This document shows positions 16,545 through 26,356 of a stretch of DNA of 64,000 bases, in pieces (within the stretch, counting starts at the first letter, position 1; each line of letters starts with the position of its first letter). The notes under the pieces are model-generated. The model was not told the origin of the DNA. It did not search any database and saw nothing but the letters and a program-made list of their open reading frames with translations. The translations under genes and the position numbers were made by a program. Source of the DNA: Stenotrophomonas sp. HITSZ_GD. GTDB lineage: Bacteria > Pseudomonadota > Gammaproteobacteria > Xanthomonadales > Xanthomonadaceae. The DNA is taken from NCBI RefSeq assembly GCF_029543105.1, contig NZ_JARQXB010000002.1, forward strand, positions 292,712 to 356,711, read 5' to 3'.

Positions 16545-17225
16545 TCAGCCCTTGGCCACGGCGGGGGCACGCGCCGTCGCGGTCGACGACGGGCCGGCGG
16601 CCGCGCGCGAGGCGCCGGCCGGGCCGCGGCCATCGAGCGCGTCCAGCAGCAGCGTCGCTTCCTGCTCCATCTCGATCACGTAGCCGTTGACGCGGCCCTT
16701 GAAGTAGCGATGGAAGATCAACGCAGGCACGGCGATGATCATGCCCGTCGCCGTGCACACCAGCGCCTTGCCGATGCCGCCGGCGAGCTGGTTCACGTCG
16801 CCGATGCCGTGGTCGAGGATGCCCAGGAACATCTGGATCATGCCGACAACGGTGCCGAGCAGGCCCAGCAGCGGGCCGGCCGAGGCGATGGTGCCGAGCG
16901 CGTTGAGGAAGCGCTCCATGCGGTGGACGATGTGACGACCGGTGTCCTCGATACGCTCGCGCACCAGCTCGCGCGGACGGCCCCGCATGTCCAGCGCCGC
17001 GGCCAGCAGCGCGCCCAGCGGCGAGCTGCGGCGCAGCGATTCGATGTGGGACGGGTCCAGCTTGCCGCGCGCGGCCCAGTTGCGCACTTCCTCGCCCAGA
17101 CCGGGCGGCAGGACTTCATTGCGGCGCAGCGTCCACAGGCGTTCGAGCACGATAGCCAGCGCCAGGATCCCCAGCAGCAGCAGGGGCACCATGGGCCAGC
17201 CGCCCGCCTTGACCAGTTCCCACAC
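16545..17225 (-). CDS. exbB: MotA/TolQ/ExbB proton channel family protein
   Basis: 226 residues from GTG at 17225 (MWELVKAGGWPMV), with GGAGG 8 nt upstream, which decides the start. Three transmembrane segments: about residues 8-28, and the pair in the conserved block LGTIASAGPLLGLLGTVVGMI and GGIGKALVCTATGMIIAVPALI. It forms the pentameric channel around ExbD. The first 110 bp of the gene overlap the 3' end of comEC in another frame. A Ser/Ala/Thr-rich tail follows the last helix. Confidence 0.92.
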   Translation of the reverse strand: MWELVKAGGWPMVPLLLLGILALAIVLERLWTLRRNEVLPPGLGEEVRNWAARGKLDPSHIESLRRSSPLGALLAAALDMRGRPRELVRERIEDTGRHIVHRMERFLNALGTIASAGPLLGLLGTVVGMIQMFLGILDHGIGDVNQLAGGIGKALVCTATGMIIAVPALIFHRYFKGRVNGYVIEMEQEATLLLDALDGRGPAGASRAAAGPSSTATARAPAVAKG

Positions 17226-19668
17226 GTTCAGATCCTCCGGCGCGATCGGCCGCCTGTTTGCTGGGCGATAGGATAGCAGTCGCGCGCAGGCGTACCTCCG
17301 CGTCCCACCAGCGGGGCTGCCAGCGCCGTTGTTCACGCACGGCCAGCCCGTCACGGCCCAGCCAGACCCGGATCGCGCCGCTGCGCGCGGTCTCCAGCGT
17401 CTCGGCCCCGGCCCGCGCCCAGGCCCGCACCACGCCGGGCCGGGGATGCCCGAAGCGGTTGCCGTGCCCGGCGGCGAATATCACCAGCCGCGCAGCGGTC
17501 GCGCCGATGAAGCGATGGCTGGAAGAGCCCGCACTGCCGTGATGCGGCGCCACCACCAGGTCGGCGCGCAGGTCGGCGGCATCCAGCCGCAGCAGGCGTT
17601 GTTTGACGACCTGGCCGATATCCCCCGTCAACAAGGCGACCCGGTTTCCCGCCTGCACCCGCAACACGCAGCTCGACTCGTTGGCCAGGTAAGGAAACCC
17701 CGGCGGCGGATGCAGGAAGCGGAAGGCCACGCCGTCCCATTGCCATTGCCCGCCGCGTGCGCAGGGTGCACGCGTGCCCGGCCACGGCATGCCGGGCGGC
17801 GTGTAGCGCGCTTCCACGGCGCCTGCGGCCAGCACCGCGGCCGCGCCGCCGGCATGGTCGCCATCGCCGTGGCTGACGACCAGCGCATCCAGCCGCCGGA
17901 CGCCGAGCGCGCGCAAGGCCGGCAGCACCACCCGCTCGCCGGCGTCGTAGCCCTCTTCCACCCGCGGCCCGGCGTCGTAGAGCAGTGCGTGATCCCGTGT
18001 TCGCACCAGCACGGCCAGGCCCTGCCCTACATCCAGCACGGCCAGCTCCACTTCTCCGGCACGGGGGCGGCGCGTCTCCGGCCAGGCGAGGCCCAGCCAC
18101 AGCGTGACCGCCAGGGCCTTGCCCGGCACGCCGCGGGGCATGAGCCACCAGATCGCGCCGAGCAACGCCAGCACGGCAGCGACGGGAGGGGCCTGGGGCC
18201 ATCCCGCCCGCGCGAACGGCCAGCTGCCGGCGTGCGAGAAAATGCGCCAGCTCGCGGTGAAGCACGCCTCCGCCGCGCGCCACGCCAGCCCGCCCGCGCC
18301 GGTATGCACCGCTTCCATTGCCAAGCCCGATAGCGCCAGCGGTACGACGACCAGGCTCCACCACGGGATGGCGAGCAGATTGACCAGCGGCCCGACCCAC
18401 GAGGCCTCGGCGAACCACGCGATGGACACCGGCAGCAGGCACACCGTCGCGACCCACTGCGCGCGCAGGAACGTGAGCAGCATCGGCACGCGGTGACTCC
18501 CGGCGGGCATAAGCGCCGCCAGGCACGCCACGCCACCGAAGCTCAGCCAGAACCCGGGCAGCAACGGCGACAACGGGTCCACCACCACGGCGACCAGCAG
18601 CGCCAACCCCAGAGCGTGCAAGGCGCTCACCCGCCGGCGCGCGAGCCGGGCCAGGCACACCACCGCGACCATCCACACCGTGCGCCACGTAGGCAACGAG
18701 CCACCCGCGATGCCGGCATACGCGGCCGCGGCGAGCATCGCCGCCCAGGCGGCCGCCGAATCGCGCGGCCAGCGCCGTGGCAGCGCCGGCCACGCCCACC
18801 ACACGGCCCGCAGGCACCACGCCGCGCCCAACGCGACTAGGCCCACATGAAAACCGGAGATCGCAATCAGGTGCGTCAACCCGGTGGCGCGCAGCGTTTG
18901 CCAGTCGGCGGCCGCCAGGCCGCGCGTATCGCCCAGCGCCAACGCCTGGATGAAACGAGCGCCCGGACCGGCGACCGCCGCCACGATGCGCCCGCTCATG
19001 CGGTCGCGCCATGCGTCCACGCCATGAGGAGCGCGCAGTTCATCGGCCTCTGCCGGCCTTCTCACCTGCCCCGTCGCGACGAGCCGCAGCGCGGCGGCAT
19101 GCCGTTCGGCGTCGGCACCGCCGGGATTGCGCAAGCCGCGCGGCGCACGCAGGCGCACCCACAACCGCCAGTGCGCGCCCGCGCGCAGCGCCCTGCGCGG
19201 ACCGGGGGCCAGGGCGTCGAAGTCGTCGTACCAGGCCAGTTGCAACAACCGCCCCCGTAGCAGGGACGGCGCGGCCTGCGCCTCGTCCACGCGCAGCAGG
19301 AACCGCGTGCGACGCGCATCGACCACCGGCAGGTCCAGGACCTGCCCGCGCACTTCGATCTCCCGCCCTTCCCATGCCGCCGGCCACTGCGCGCGCAGCA
19401 CCGCCAGCGCATGGCCCGCGGTCCACGCGGCGCCGGCCATGCCGAACGCCACGGCCATCAGTGCATTTCGCCTTACGGGCGCCAGCGCCGGCGTTCGTAC
19501 CGCGGCCACCGCCACGATCAGGGCCAACGCCGCGCAGCCGGCGATGCGTACCGCCGTCCAAGGCACGCCGGACCACGCCGCGGCGACCGTACCCGCCAGC
19601 AGCGCCACCCACGCGCTGGACGGCAATGCCCACGCGCGCCCGCGCTCCCGCACTTCCAGGCTCGACAT
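17116..19668 (-). CDS. comEC: DNA internalization competence protein ComEC/Rec2
   Basis: 850 residues with GAGGGG ahead of the ATG at 19668. N-terminal ComEC domain with membrane helices, a central competence domain (QALALGDTRGL; GLTHLIAISGFHVGLVALG) with many hydrophobic segments, and a C-terminal metallo-beta-lactamase domain (LDVGQGLAVLVRT; SHGDGDHAGG; APHHGSAGSSSH). ComEC is the inner-membrane channel that takes up single-stranded DNA during transformation. Odd point: after the usual end near RRWQPRWWDAEVRLR the frame continues for about 55 low-complexity residues and runs 110 bp into exbB. The gene follows lolD on the same strand after a 245-bp gap in which I see no gene. Confidence 0.94.
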   Translation of the reverse strand: MSSLEVRERGRAWALPSSAWVALLAGTVAAAWSGVPWTAVRIAGCAALALIVAVAAVRTPALAPVRRNALMAVAFGMAGAAWTAGHALAVLRAQWPAAWEGREIEVRGQVLDLPVVDARRTRFLLRVDEAQAAPSLLRGRLLQLAWYDDFDALAPGPRRALRAGAHWRLWVRLRAPRGLRNPGGADAERHAAALRLVATGQVRRPAEADELRAPHGVDAWRDRMSGRIVAAVAGPGARFIQALALGDTRGLAAADWQTLRATGLTHLIAISGFHVGLVALGAAWCLRAVWWAWPALPRRWPRDSAAAWAAMLAAAAYAGIAGGSLPTWRTVWMVAVVCLARLARRRVSALHALGLALLVAVVVDPLSPLLPGFWLSFGGVACLAALMPAGSHRVPMLLTFLRAQWVATVCLLPVSIAWFAEASWVGPLVNLLAIPWWSLVVVPLALSGLAMEAVHTGAGGLAWRAAEACFTASWRIFSHAGSWPFARAGWPQAPPVAAVLALLGAIWWLMPRGVPGKALAVTLWLGLAWPETRRPRAGEVELAVLDVGQGLAVLVRTRDHALLYDAGPRVEEGYDAGERVVLPALRALGVRRLDALVVSHGDGDHAGGAAAVLAAGAVEARYTPPGMPWPGTRAPCARGGQWQWDGVAFRFLHPPPGFPYLANESSCVLRVQAGNRVALLTGDIGQVVKQRLLRLDAADLRADLVVAPHHGSAGSSSHRFIGATAARLVIFAAGHGNRFGHPRPGVVRAWARAGAETLETARSGAIRVWLGRDGLAVREQRRWQPRWWDAEVRLRATAILSPSKQAADRAGGSERVGTGQGGRLAHGAPAAAGDPGAGYRARTPVDAAPQ

Positions 19669-19913
19669 TCATTTCCCCTCCCACGCACCGCCCCACGGTG
19701 TGACGGCCGGCGCCGCCGGCACCCGGTGGCCGACGGTACTGCGCCTCAGGGGGGCTGCGCGGAACAGGCCCGTCGCCCTCGCTGACGGCGCCGGCACGTC
19801 ACGGGAGAAAGGTTAGTGAGGCCGCCGATTTGCGGGCAGCGGGAAACCGCGCCGTGGCCCGTCAGGCCACGGACATGCCGCATGTGGGAAATCTTGCCGC
19901 CGCGATGCTGGGC

Positions 19914-20615
19914 TTATGCCGCGGCGGGCGCCGTCAGCTGGCGCAGGCGGCCTTCGTGCAGTTCGAGCACGCGGTCGAGCTTGAACGCCAGGCCACGATC
20001 GTGCGTCACCAGGACCAGGCTGGTGCGGTGCTGGCGGTTGAGCTCGAGCATCAGCTCGAACACGGTCGCCGCGGTCCGGTCGTCGAGGTTGCCGGTCGGC
20101 TCGTCGCCCAGCACGCACGCCGGGCGGTTGACCAGCGCCCGCGCCACCGCCGCGCGCTGGCGCTCGCCGCCGGACAGCTCGCCCGGCTTGTGCTCCAGGC
20201 GATGCCCCAGGCCCACGGCCTCCAGCAACTGCGCGGCGCGCTCGCGTGCCGGGGCCACGTCCTCGCCGGCCAGCAGCACCGGCATCATCACGTTCTCCAG
20301 CGCGGTGAATTCCGGCAACAGGTGATGGAACTGGTAGACGAAGCCCAGCGCACGGTTGCGCAGCCGGCCGCGCGCGCCATCGGAAAGCTCGGACATCGAC
20401 TGGCCCGCCACCAGCACCTCGCCGGCGGTGGGCACGTCCAGGCCGCCGAGCAGGTGCAGCAGCGTACTCTTGCCGGCGCCCGAAGCACCGACGATCGCCA
20501 CCGTCTCGCCCGGTGCCACCGACAGGTCCAGCCCGTCGAACACCGGCGTGCGCATGCGCCCCTCGGCATAGGTCTTGCCCAGGCCCACGGCACGGATCAC
20601 GGGGGTGGAGCTCAT
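19914..20615 (-). CDS. lolD: Lipoprotein-releasing ABC transporter ATP-binding protein
   Basis: 233 residues from ATG at 20615, supported by GAGG 5 nt upstream; an ATG at 20630 without a ribosome site would overlap lolC. Walker [10 protein letters not shown], signature LSGGERQR, Walker [12 protein letters not shown] and the LolD-specific [21 protein letters not shown] stretch are present. It powers extraction of mature lipoproteins from the inner membrane for transfer to LolA. It is directly downstream of the permease gene, with which it must function. Confidence 0.95.
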   Translation of the reverse strand: MSSTPVIRAVGLGKTYAEGRMRTPVFDGLDLSVAPGETVAIVGASGAGKSTLLHLLGGLDVPTAGEVLVAGQSMSELSDGARGRLRNRALGFVYQFHHLLPEFTALENVMMPVLLAGEDVAPARERAAQLLEAVGLGHRLEHKPGELSGGERQRAAVARALVNRPACVLGDEPTGNLDDRTAATVFELMLELNRQHRTSLVLVTHDRGLAFKLDRVLELHEGRLRQLTAPAAA

Positions 20616-20622
20616 CGCGGCC

Positions 20623-21864
20623 TCATTCATAGCGCAGCGCCTCCGCCGGCTGGGTGCGCGCCGCGCGCCACGCCGGGTACAGGGTCGCCAGGAAACTCAT
20701 CAGCAGGGCGACGACGGTGATCGCCACCACGTCGGGGGTCTGCATGTCGGTGGGCAGGCCGGTGATGTAGTAAACGTCTTCCGGCAGCAGCTTGATGTGG
20801 AACAGCGATTCGATCGCCCCGAGGATGCGCTCCAGGTTGAGCGTCAGCGTGATGCCGCCGATCACCCCCAGCACGGTGCCGATGATGCCGATCAGCGAGC
20901 CCTGCACCATGAAGACCTTCATCACCCCGCCCGGGGTCAGGCCCAGCGTGCGTAGGATCGCGATGTCGGCCTGCTTGTCGGTGACCAGCATCACCTGCGA
21001 GGACACCAGGTTGAACGCACCCATGGCGATGATCAGCGAGAGCAGGATGCCCATCACCGTCTTCTCCATGCGCAGGGAGTGGTAGAGGTTGGCGTTTTCC
21101 TGCGTCCAGTCGCTGACGCGGTGGTCGCCGGGCAGCTTCAGCGCCAGATCGCTGGCCACTTCCCAGGCGCGGTCCATGTCGTAGAGCTTCAGCCGCACGC
21201 CGGTGACGCCGTCCATGCGCAGCACGCGCGCCATGTCTTCCATGTTGGTCACCGCCAGGCCGCGGTCGATCTCGTTGTAGCCGGCCTCGAAGATGCCGCT
21301 GACGGTGAAGCGCTTGTAGCGCGGTGCGGCGCCGAACGGGGTGGCCTGCGGCTCGGCCAGCATCACCACCACCTTGTCGCCCACGTTCACGCCCAGCCAC
21401 AGCGCCAGTTCCTGGCCGAGCAGGATGTTGTACGAGCCGGGCGTGAGGCTGTCGGCCGAGCCCTGCTTCATCTTCTGCGCCAGCACGGAGACCTTGTTCT
21501 CCTGCGCCGGCACCACGCCGCGCACGATGGCCGGCTGGTTGCGCGTGCCGGTGATCAGCGCCTGGCTTTCGATGTAGGGCGCCGCGCCGGCCACGCGCGG
21601 ATCGGCGCTGGCCACCTGTAGCGCGGTCTGCCAGTCGCGCAGCGGCGCGCCGTCCGCGCTGACCGTGGCGTGGGCGGCCATCTGCAGCAGGCGGTCGCGG
21701 ATTTCTTTCTGGAAGCCGCTCATCACCGCCAGGGTGGTGATCAGCACGGTGACCCCGAGGGCGATGCCCAGGATCGACGCCATCGAGATGAAGGAGATGA
21801 AGCCGTTGCGACGCTTGGCGCGCAGGTAACGCAGGCCGATGGCGACAGGTAAGGGTTTGAACAT
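20623..21864 (-). CDS. lolC: Lipoprotein-releasing ABC transporter permease (LolC/LolE family)
   Basis: 413 residues. N-terminal cytoplasmic/TM1 block [26 protein letters not shown], a periplasmic domain of about 220 residues, and three C-terminal helices ([57 protein letters not shown]) give the MacB-type topology. Only one permease gene accompanies lolD here, so the transporter may be a LolF-like homodimer or have its second subunit elsewhere; the sequence cannot decide between these. It lies 23 bp downstream of ygfX, so it is probably co-transcribed with the sdh genes. Confidence 0.93.
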   Translation of the reverse strand: MFKPLPVAIGLRYLRAKRRNGFISFISMASILGIALGVTVLITTLAVMSGFQKEIRDRLLQMAAHATVSADGAPLRDWQTALQVASADPRVAGAAPYIESQALITGTRNQPAIVRGVVPAQENKVSVLAQKMKQGSADSLTPGSYNILLGQELALWLGVNVGDKVVVMLAEPQATPFGAAPRYKRFTVSGIFEAGYNEIDRGLAVTNMEDMARVLRMDGVTGVRLKLYDMDRAWEVASDLALKLPGDHRVSDWTQENANLYHSLRMEKTVMGILLSLIIAMGAFNLVSSQVMLVTDKQADIAILRTLGLTPGGVMKVFMVQGSLIGIIGTVLGVIGGITLTLNLERILGAIESLFHIKLLPEDVYYITGLPTDMQTPDVVAITVVALLMSFLATLYPAWRAARTQPAEALRYE

Positions 21865-21887
21865 GCGCTGCGACCGTTCAGGGGAGG

Positions 21888-22340
21888 CTATGGTGCCATT
21901 GCCGGGCGTGAGGACGAAACCACGCGGCTGCGAGCGGCCAGTCGCAGTTCACGTCGCCGCGCCGGCGGCAGGGTGTCGGGCCAGAACAGCAGGCCCTGGC
22001 GAGGACGCGGACCGCGCCGCCACGACACCCGCACCAGCGGGCCGAGCCATTCCACGCGCAACGCCTCCACGGGCAGGCCGTCCACCCGCGCCGGCGCCCC
22101 GCCCCACGGCACGAGCAACTGCCGCGGCCCTTGTCGCGCCATGCCGCGCGCCAGGCGCAAGGCGTGCGCGGCGAGCAGTGCGCTGGCCAGCGGTAGCGCC
22201 TCCGCCGGCAAGGCGGACATGCCTAGCGAGAGCCAGGCACAGGCGACGAGCCCGGCCAGCGCAGGCGCGCACCAGCGCGAAGGCCGCCACTCAAGCCTGC
22301 AGGGTGCGAATCCGATCGATGAGGGCCGCCTGCGGCGCAT
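21888..22340 (-). CDS. YgfX-family (CptA-like) membrane protein
   Basis: About 150 residues from ATG at 22340, a start that overlaps sdhE by 50 bp; no in-frame ATG, GTG or TTG exists nearer the sdhE stop. Features fit the YgfX family that pairs with SdhE: a [10 protein letters not shown] lead-in, two hydrophobic stretches ([37 protein letters not shown]), then a basic soluble part with [10 protein letters not shown] and [17 protein letters not shown], the 'FPDSL/LRR' region of the family. Proposed roles include cell-division or SDH-linked functions and are unsettled. Confidence 0.72.
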   Translation of the reverse strand: MRRRRPSSIGFAPCRLEWRPSRWCAPALAGLVACAWLSLGMSALPAEALPLASALLAAHALRLARGMARQGPRQLLVPWGGAPARVDGLPVEALRVEWLGPLVRVSWRRGPRPRQGLLFWPDTLPPARRRELRLAARSRVVSSSRPAMAP

Positions 22341-22539
22341 CCGGGCACACCTCGTAGCCCATGAACCAGCGCCACAACTTATCGTCCTCGCGCTCCAGCA
22401 GCAGCCGGAAAACAGCACGTTCTTCTTCCGGCGCGGTGGCCCAGCGCTGGTCCAGGTAGCGGTCGAACAGCCGGTCCAGTTCGCGCATGCCGCGGCGGCA
22501 GCGCCAGCGCAGCTTCTTCAGTTCGGTGGCTTCATCCAT
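22291..22539 (-). CDS. sdhE: FAD assembly factor SdhE
   Basis: 82 residues from ATG at 22539 ([22 protein letters not shown]), with GAGGAAG upstream. The RRGMRELD signature, the conserved surface RGxxE motif of SdhE/SDHAF2, is at about residues 15-22, and the FxxLLExEDxxLxxW pattern ([18 protein letters not shown]) follows. It promotes covalent attachment of FAD to SdhA. It is encoded immediately after sdhB. Confidence 0.93.
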   Translation of the reverse strand: MDEATELKKLRWRCRRGMRELDRLFDRYLDQRWATAPEEERAVFRLLLEREDDKLWRWFMGYEVCPDAPQAALIDRIRTLQA

Positions 22540-22648
22540 CGCGCGGACTTCCTCGGTGGGGCGCAGGCCCCGGAAACGAACGCGGCACCAGGCCGAGGCC
22601 GGTGCCGCGCGCAAGGCCACCTCGCGGTGGCCGGCCAGGCGTGCCCGA

Positions 22649-23431
22649 TCAGGCGCGGCGGGCCATCATCAGCTTCTTGATCTCGGCGATCGCCAGCGCG
22701 GGGTTCAGGCCCTTCGGGCAAGTCCGCGCGCAGTTCATGATGGTGTGGCAGCGGTAGAGCTTGAACGGATCTTCCAGGTCGTCCAGGCGCGCACCGGTGT
22801 CCTCGTCACGCGAGTCGATGATCCAGCGGTAGGCCTGCAGCAGGATCGCCGGGCCCAGATAGCGCTCGCCGTTCCACCAGTAGCTCGGGCAGCTGGTCGA
22901 GCAGCACGCGCACAGGATGCATTCGTACAGGCCGTCCAGCTTCTTGCGGTCCTCCGGCGACTGCAGCCGCTCGCGGTCCGGCGGCGGCGGCGTCTGGGTA
23001 CGGATCCACGGCTTGATCGAGGCGTACTGCGCGTAGAAGTGGGTCAGGTCCGGCACCAGGTCCTTGACCACGTTCATGTGCGGCAGCGGGTAGATCGGCA
23101 CCTCGGCCTTGCCGCACGCGCTGATCGCCTTGGTGCAGGCCAGCGTGTTGGTGCCGTCGATGTTCATCGCGCACGAACCGCAGATGCCTTCGCGGCAGGA
23201 ACGGCGGAAGGTCAGCGTCGGGTCGATCTCGTTCTTGATCTTGATCAGCGCGTCCAGGACCATCGGGCCGCACTTGTCGAGATCGATCTCGTAGGTGTCG
23301 GTGCGCGGGTTGGCGCTGTCGTCGGGGTTCCAGCGATAGATCTTGAACGTGCGCACATTCTTCGCGCCCGTGGCCGGGAAATGCTTTCCCTTGCCGATCT
23401 TGGAATTCTTGGGGAGGGTGAACTCTGCCAT
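22649..23431 (-). CDS. sdhB: Succinate dehydrogenase iron-sulfur subunit
   Basis: 260 residues. The three cluster-binding groups are visible: [15 protein letters not shown] (2Fe-2S), [12 protein letters not shown] (4Fe-4S) and [18 protein letters not shown] (3Fe-4S plus last ligand). It carries electrons from SdhA FADH2 to quinone at SdhC/D. It follows sdhA by 89 bp; slightly longer than E. coli SdhB owing to an N-terminal extension and an insert ([17 protein letters not shown]). Confidence 0.97.
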   Translation of the reverse strand: MAEFTLPKNSKIGKGKHFPATGAKNVRTFKIYRWNPDDSANPRTDTYEIDLDKCGPMVLDALIKIKNEIDPTLTFRRSCREGICGSCAMNIDGTNTLACTKAISACGKAEVPIYPLPHMNVVKDLVPDLTHFYAQYASIKPWIRTQTPPPPDRERLQSPEDRKKLDGLYECILCACCSTSCPSYWWNGERYLGPAILLQAYRWIIDSRDEDTGARLDDLEDPFKLYRCHTIMNCARTCPKGLNPALAIAEIKKLMMARRA

Positions 23432-23520
23432 GGCTTTGAATCCGGGATAGGGGATTGGGGATTGAGCGCGCGCCGGTCGCCGGTGATGCAGCGACCGTCG
23501 CGGGCCCCTTCCCGGCTAGG

Positions 23521-25311
23521 TCAGTAGACGCGCGGCTTCGGCGGCACCACGTCCACGTCCTGGGAGAGCGTGTACATGTGCACCGGGCGATAGTCGAAGC
23601 TGCACTTGCCCTTGTCGTCGACCGAGACCAGCGTGTGCTTCTGCCAGTTGACGTCGTCGCGGTCCGGATAGTCCTCGTGCGCGTGCGCGCCGCGGCTTTC
23701 CTTGCGCTGTTCGGCCGAGTTGATCGTCGCCACCGCGTTGAGCAGCAGGTTGTTCAACTCGTAGGTCTCGATCAGGTCCGAGTTCCACACCAGCGAGCGG
23801 TCCGAGACCTTGACGTCCTCGAACATCCCGAAGATCTCGTCCATCTTCTGGCAGCCTTCGGCCAGCGTCTTGCTGGTGCGGAAGACCGCCGCGTCGGACT
23901 GCATCGTGCGCTGCATCTTGTCGCGGATCACCGCCGTGGGCGTGGAGCCGTTGGCGTTGCGCAACTTGTCCAGCAGGCCCAGCGCCTTGTCGCAGGCGTC
24001 GGAGGCCAGCGGCTTGTGCGGCTGGTTGGTCTTGATCGTCTCCGCGCAGCGGTTGCTGACCGCGCGGCCGAACACCACCAGGTCGAGCAGCGAGTTGGAG
24101 CCCAGGCGGTTGGCGCCGTGCACCGACACGCAGGCCGCTTCGCCGATGGCGTACAGGCCCGGCACGACCGTATCGGGGTTGTCGCCGACCTTGCGCACCA
24201 CTTCGCCGTGGTAGTTGGTCGGGATGCCGCCCATGTTGTAGTGCACGGTGGGGATGACCGGGATCGGCTCCTTGGTCACGTCCACGCCGGCGAAGATGTG
24301 GGCGCTCTCGGCGATGCCCGGCAGCTTCTCGTTGATCACTTCCGGGCCCAGGTGGGTCAGGTCGAGCAGGATATGGTCCTTGTGCTCGCCGACGCCGCGG
24401 CCTTCGCGGATCTCGATGGTCATCGAACGGCTGACCACGTCGCGCGAGGCCAGGTCCTTGTAGTGCGGGGCGTAGCGCTCCATGAAGCGCTCGCCATTGC
24501 TGTTGCGCAGGATGCCGCCTTCGCCGCGCACGCCCTCGGTGATCAGGCAGCCCGCGCCGTAGATGCCGGTCGGGTGGAACTGCACGAATTCCATGTCCTG
24601 CATCGGCAGGCCGGCGCGCATCACCATGCCGCCGCCGTCGCCGGTGCAGGTGTGGGCGGAGGTGGCGCTGAAGTAGGAGCGGCCATAGCCGCCGGTGGCC
24701 AGCACCACGCCGTGGGCGCGGAACAGGTGCAGCGAACCTTCCGCCATATCCAGGGCGAGCACGCCGCGGCACACGCCTTCTTCGTCGAAGATCAGGTCCA
24801 GCGCGAAGTACTCGATCATGAAGCGCGCGTTGTGCGCCAGCGACTGCTGGTACAGCGTGTGCAGCATGGCGTGGCCGGTGCGGTCGGCCGCCGCGCAGGT
24901 GCGCTGGGCCGGCGGGCCTTCGCCGAACTTGGTGGTCATGCCGCCGAACGGGCGCTGGTAGATTTTGCCTTCCTCGGTACGCGAGAACGGCACGCCGTAG
25001 TGCTCCAGCTCGATGATGGCCGGAATCGCCTCGCGGCACATGTATTCGATCGCGTCCTGGTCACCCAGCCAGTCCGACCCCTTGATGGTGTCGTAGAAGT
25101 GGTAGCGCCAGTCGTCCTCGCCCATGTTGCCCAGCGCGGCGGAGATGCCGCCCTGCGCGGCCACGGTGTGCGAGCGGGTCGGGAAGACCTTGGTCAGGCA
25201 GACGGTCTGCAGGCCCTTCTGGGCCAGGCCGAAGGTCGCGCGCAGGCCGGCGCCACCGGCGCCGACCACGACCATGTCGTACTTGTGTTCGGTGATCTTG
25301 TAGGCGGACAT
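23521..25311 (-). CDS. sdhA: Succinate dehydrogenase flavoprotein subunit
   Basis: 596 residues. FAD-binding [11 protein letters not shown] near residue 16, the flavin-linked histidine in [10 protein letters not shown] (about residue 47), the active-site block [19 protein letters not shown], and [19 protein letters not shown] identify SdhA. It oxidises succinate to fumarate in the TCA cycle and complex II. It ends in the usual RPVHMYTL...PKPRVY tail. It lies 6 bp after sdhD. Confidence 0.98.
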   Translation of the reverse strand: MSAYKITEHKYDMVVVGAGGAGLRATFGLAQKGLQTVCLTKVFPTRSHTVAAQGGISAALGNMGEDDWRYHFYDTIKGSDWLGDQDAIEYMCREAIPAIIELEHYGVPFSRTEEGKIYQRPFGGMTTKFGEGPPAQRTCAAADRTGHAMLHTLYQQSLAHNARFMIEYFALDLIFDEEGVCRGVLALDMAEGSLHLFRAHGVVLATGGYGRSYFSATSAHTCTGDGGGMVMRAGLPMQDMEFVQFHPTGIYGAGCLITEGVRGEGGILRNSNGERFMERYAPHYKDLASRDVVSRSMTIEIREGRGVGEHKDHILLDLTHLGPEVINEKLPGIAESAHIFAGVDVTKEPIPVIPTVHYNMGGIPTNYHGEVVRKVGDNPDTVVPGLYAIGEAACVSVHGANRLGSNSLLDLVVFGRAVSNRCAETIKTNQPHKPLASDACDKALGLLDKLRNANGSTPTAVIRDKMQRTMQSDAAVFRTSKTLAEGCQKMDEIFGMFEDVKVSDRSLVWNSDLIETYELNNLLLNAVATINSAEQRKESRGAHAHEDYPDRDDVNWQKHTLVSVDDKGKCSFDYRPVHMYTLSQDVDVVPPKPRVY

Positions 25312-25317
25312 CTTGTA

Positions 25318-25701
25318 TCAGTTCCCCAGCGCGATGCGCGCGACCGCGAAAATGCTGACGATTGCACCCAGGACGGCGATGAACTTCACCGATACCTGCA
25401 GCGCCAGGGCCAGGAGCGAGTTGTGGACGTAGTCTTCCAGGATGACCTGCAGGCCGATCTGCGCGTGCCAGAACATCGCCACCAGGAAGCCGACCAGCAG
25501 CACGGCGTTCCAGGGCTTGGCGATCGCCGCGGTGGCGGCGACGTAGTCGGCGCCGAGCAGGCTCAGCACGAAGGCCACGAACCACAGGCCCAGCAGGATC
25601 AGCGCGGTGGCGGTCAGGCGCTGGTGGACGAAGTGCTCGGTGCCGGTCTTGGCGGCGCCCAGGCCGCGGACATTCTTGAGCGGGGTGCGGAAACGGTTCA
25701 C
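25318..25701 (-). CDS. sdhD: Succinate dehydrogenase hydrophobic membrane anchor
   Basis: 127 residues from GTG at 25701, overlapping the sdhC stop as GTGA. Three hydrophobic helices (LTATALILLGLWFVAFVLSLL; WNAVLLVGFLVAMFWHAQIGLQVILEDYV; LQVSVKFIAVLGAIVSIFAVARI) with the heme/quinone-side histidine in HAQIGLQVILEDYVH. It anchors SdhAB and forms the quinone site together with SdhC. Confidence 0.94.
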   Translation of the reverse strand: MNRFRTPLKNVRGLGAAKTGTEHFVHQRLTATALILLGLWFVAFVLSLLGADYVAATAAIAKPWNAVLLVGFLVAMFWHAQIGLQVILEDYVHNSLLALALQVSVKFIAVLGAIVSIFAVARIALGN

Positions 25702-26093
25702 GCGACACCTCCGGTGGTCAGCACGTAGGCCCAGATCAACGCGGTGATCACCAGGCTGCCGATGACCGACAGCCAGCTGTTGCGCACGAAGGCGGGAATG
25801 GAGAACCCGTGGCCGAAGTCCTGCACGATGTGGCGGATGCCGTTGCACAGGTGGTAGGCGAAGCACCACGACCAGCCGAACAGGAAGATCTGGCCGTACC
25901 AGGCGCCAGCGATCTGGCGGAAGCAGTTCCAGTGCTGCGGGCCCATCATCAGCGCCAGCAATGCGGCGGCGATGATCAAGGCTCCGACGGACAGCACGAT
26001 GCCGGTGGCTCGATGCAGGATCGAGGTGGCCATCTGGATCTGCCAGCGATACACCTGAAGGTGCGGTGACAGGGGACGTTCTGGGGTCGCCAT
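25698..26093 (-). CDS. sdhC: Succinate dehydrogenase cytochrome b556 subunit
   Basis: 131 residues. The family opening RPLSPHLQVYRWQIQMATSILHRATG (SdhC 'RPLSPHLxIY...SIxHRxTG') is intact, and HLCNGIRHIVQDFG supplies the heme b histidine. Three membrane helices. It is 56 bp downstream of the SDHAF4-like gene on the same strand, so the transcript may begin with that small gene. Confidence 0.96.
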   Translation of the reverse strand: MATPERPLSPHLQVYRWQIQMATSILHRATGIVLSVGALIIAAALLALMMGPQHWNCFRQIAGAWYGQIFLFGWSWCFAYHLCNGIRHIVQDFGHGFSIPAFVRNSWLSVIGSLVITALIWAYVLTTGGVA

Positions 26094-26149
26094 TCGCTGA
26101 CTCTATTACTCGGCTGGGCGGCACGGCGGCCGCGTTGGCTGCACGCTGC

Positions 26150-26317
26150 TCAAAAATCGATGCAGCGACCGTTTTTCTCCCAATCGCCGTAACGCACCGG
26201 ATCCAGTCCGCCGCGACCACCGATCTCCGCCGGCACGGTTTCCTGCGCAGAAGGTTCTGCCGGAAGCACCGCGTCTTCGGGTTCGGATTCGGGATGGGGG
26301 GTTGTTTGGCCTATCAT
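26150..26317 (-). CDS. SDHAF4-like succinate dehydrogenase assembly factor (DUF1674)
   Basis: 55 residues from ATG at 26317 (GTG at 26338 is an alternative). The N-terminal 30 residues are a Pro/Glu-rich linker; the C-terminal GGRGGLDPVRYGDWEKNGRC is the hallmark of the DUF1674/SDHAF4 family, ending in the family's conserved -DF. In eukaryotes SDHAF4 binds flavinylated SdhA, prevents its auto-oxidation and helps it meet SdhB. Its place directly upstream of sdhC, with sdhE at the other end of the cluster, supports the same job here. It is easily missed because of its size. Confidence 0.85.
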   Translation of the reverse strand: MIGQTTPHPESEPEDAVLPAEPSAQETVPAEIGGRGGLDPVRYGDWEKNGRCIDF

Positions 26318-26356
26318 CGTGGGTCTCGCAACGCACAAATTTTATGCCTCGCCCCC

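Noticed and set aside
21888..22418. Longer 176-residue version of the YgfX-like protein
   Set aside because: The extra N-terminal residues are antisense-like coding inside sdhE; the ATG at 22340 gives a family-like length.
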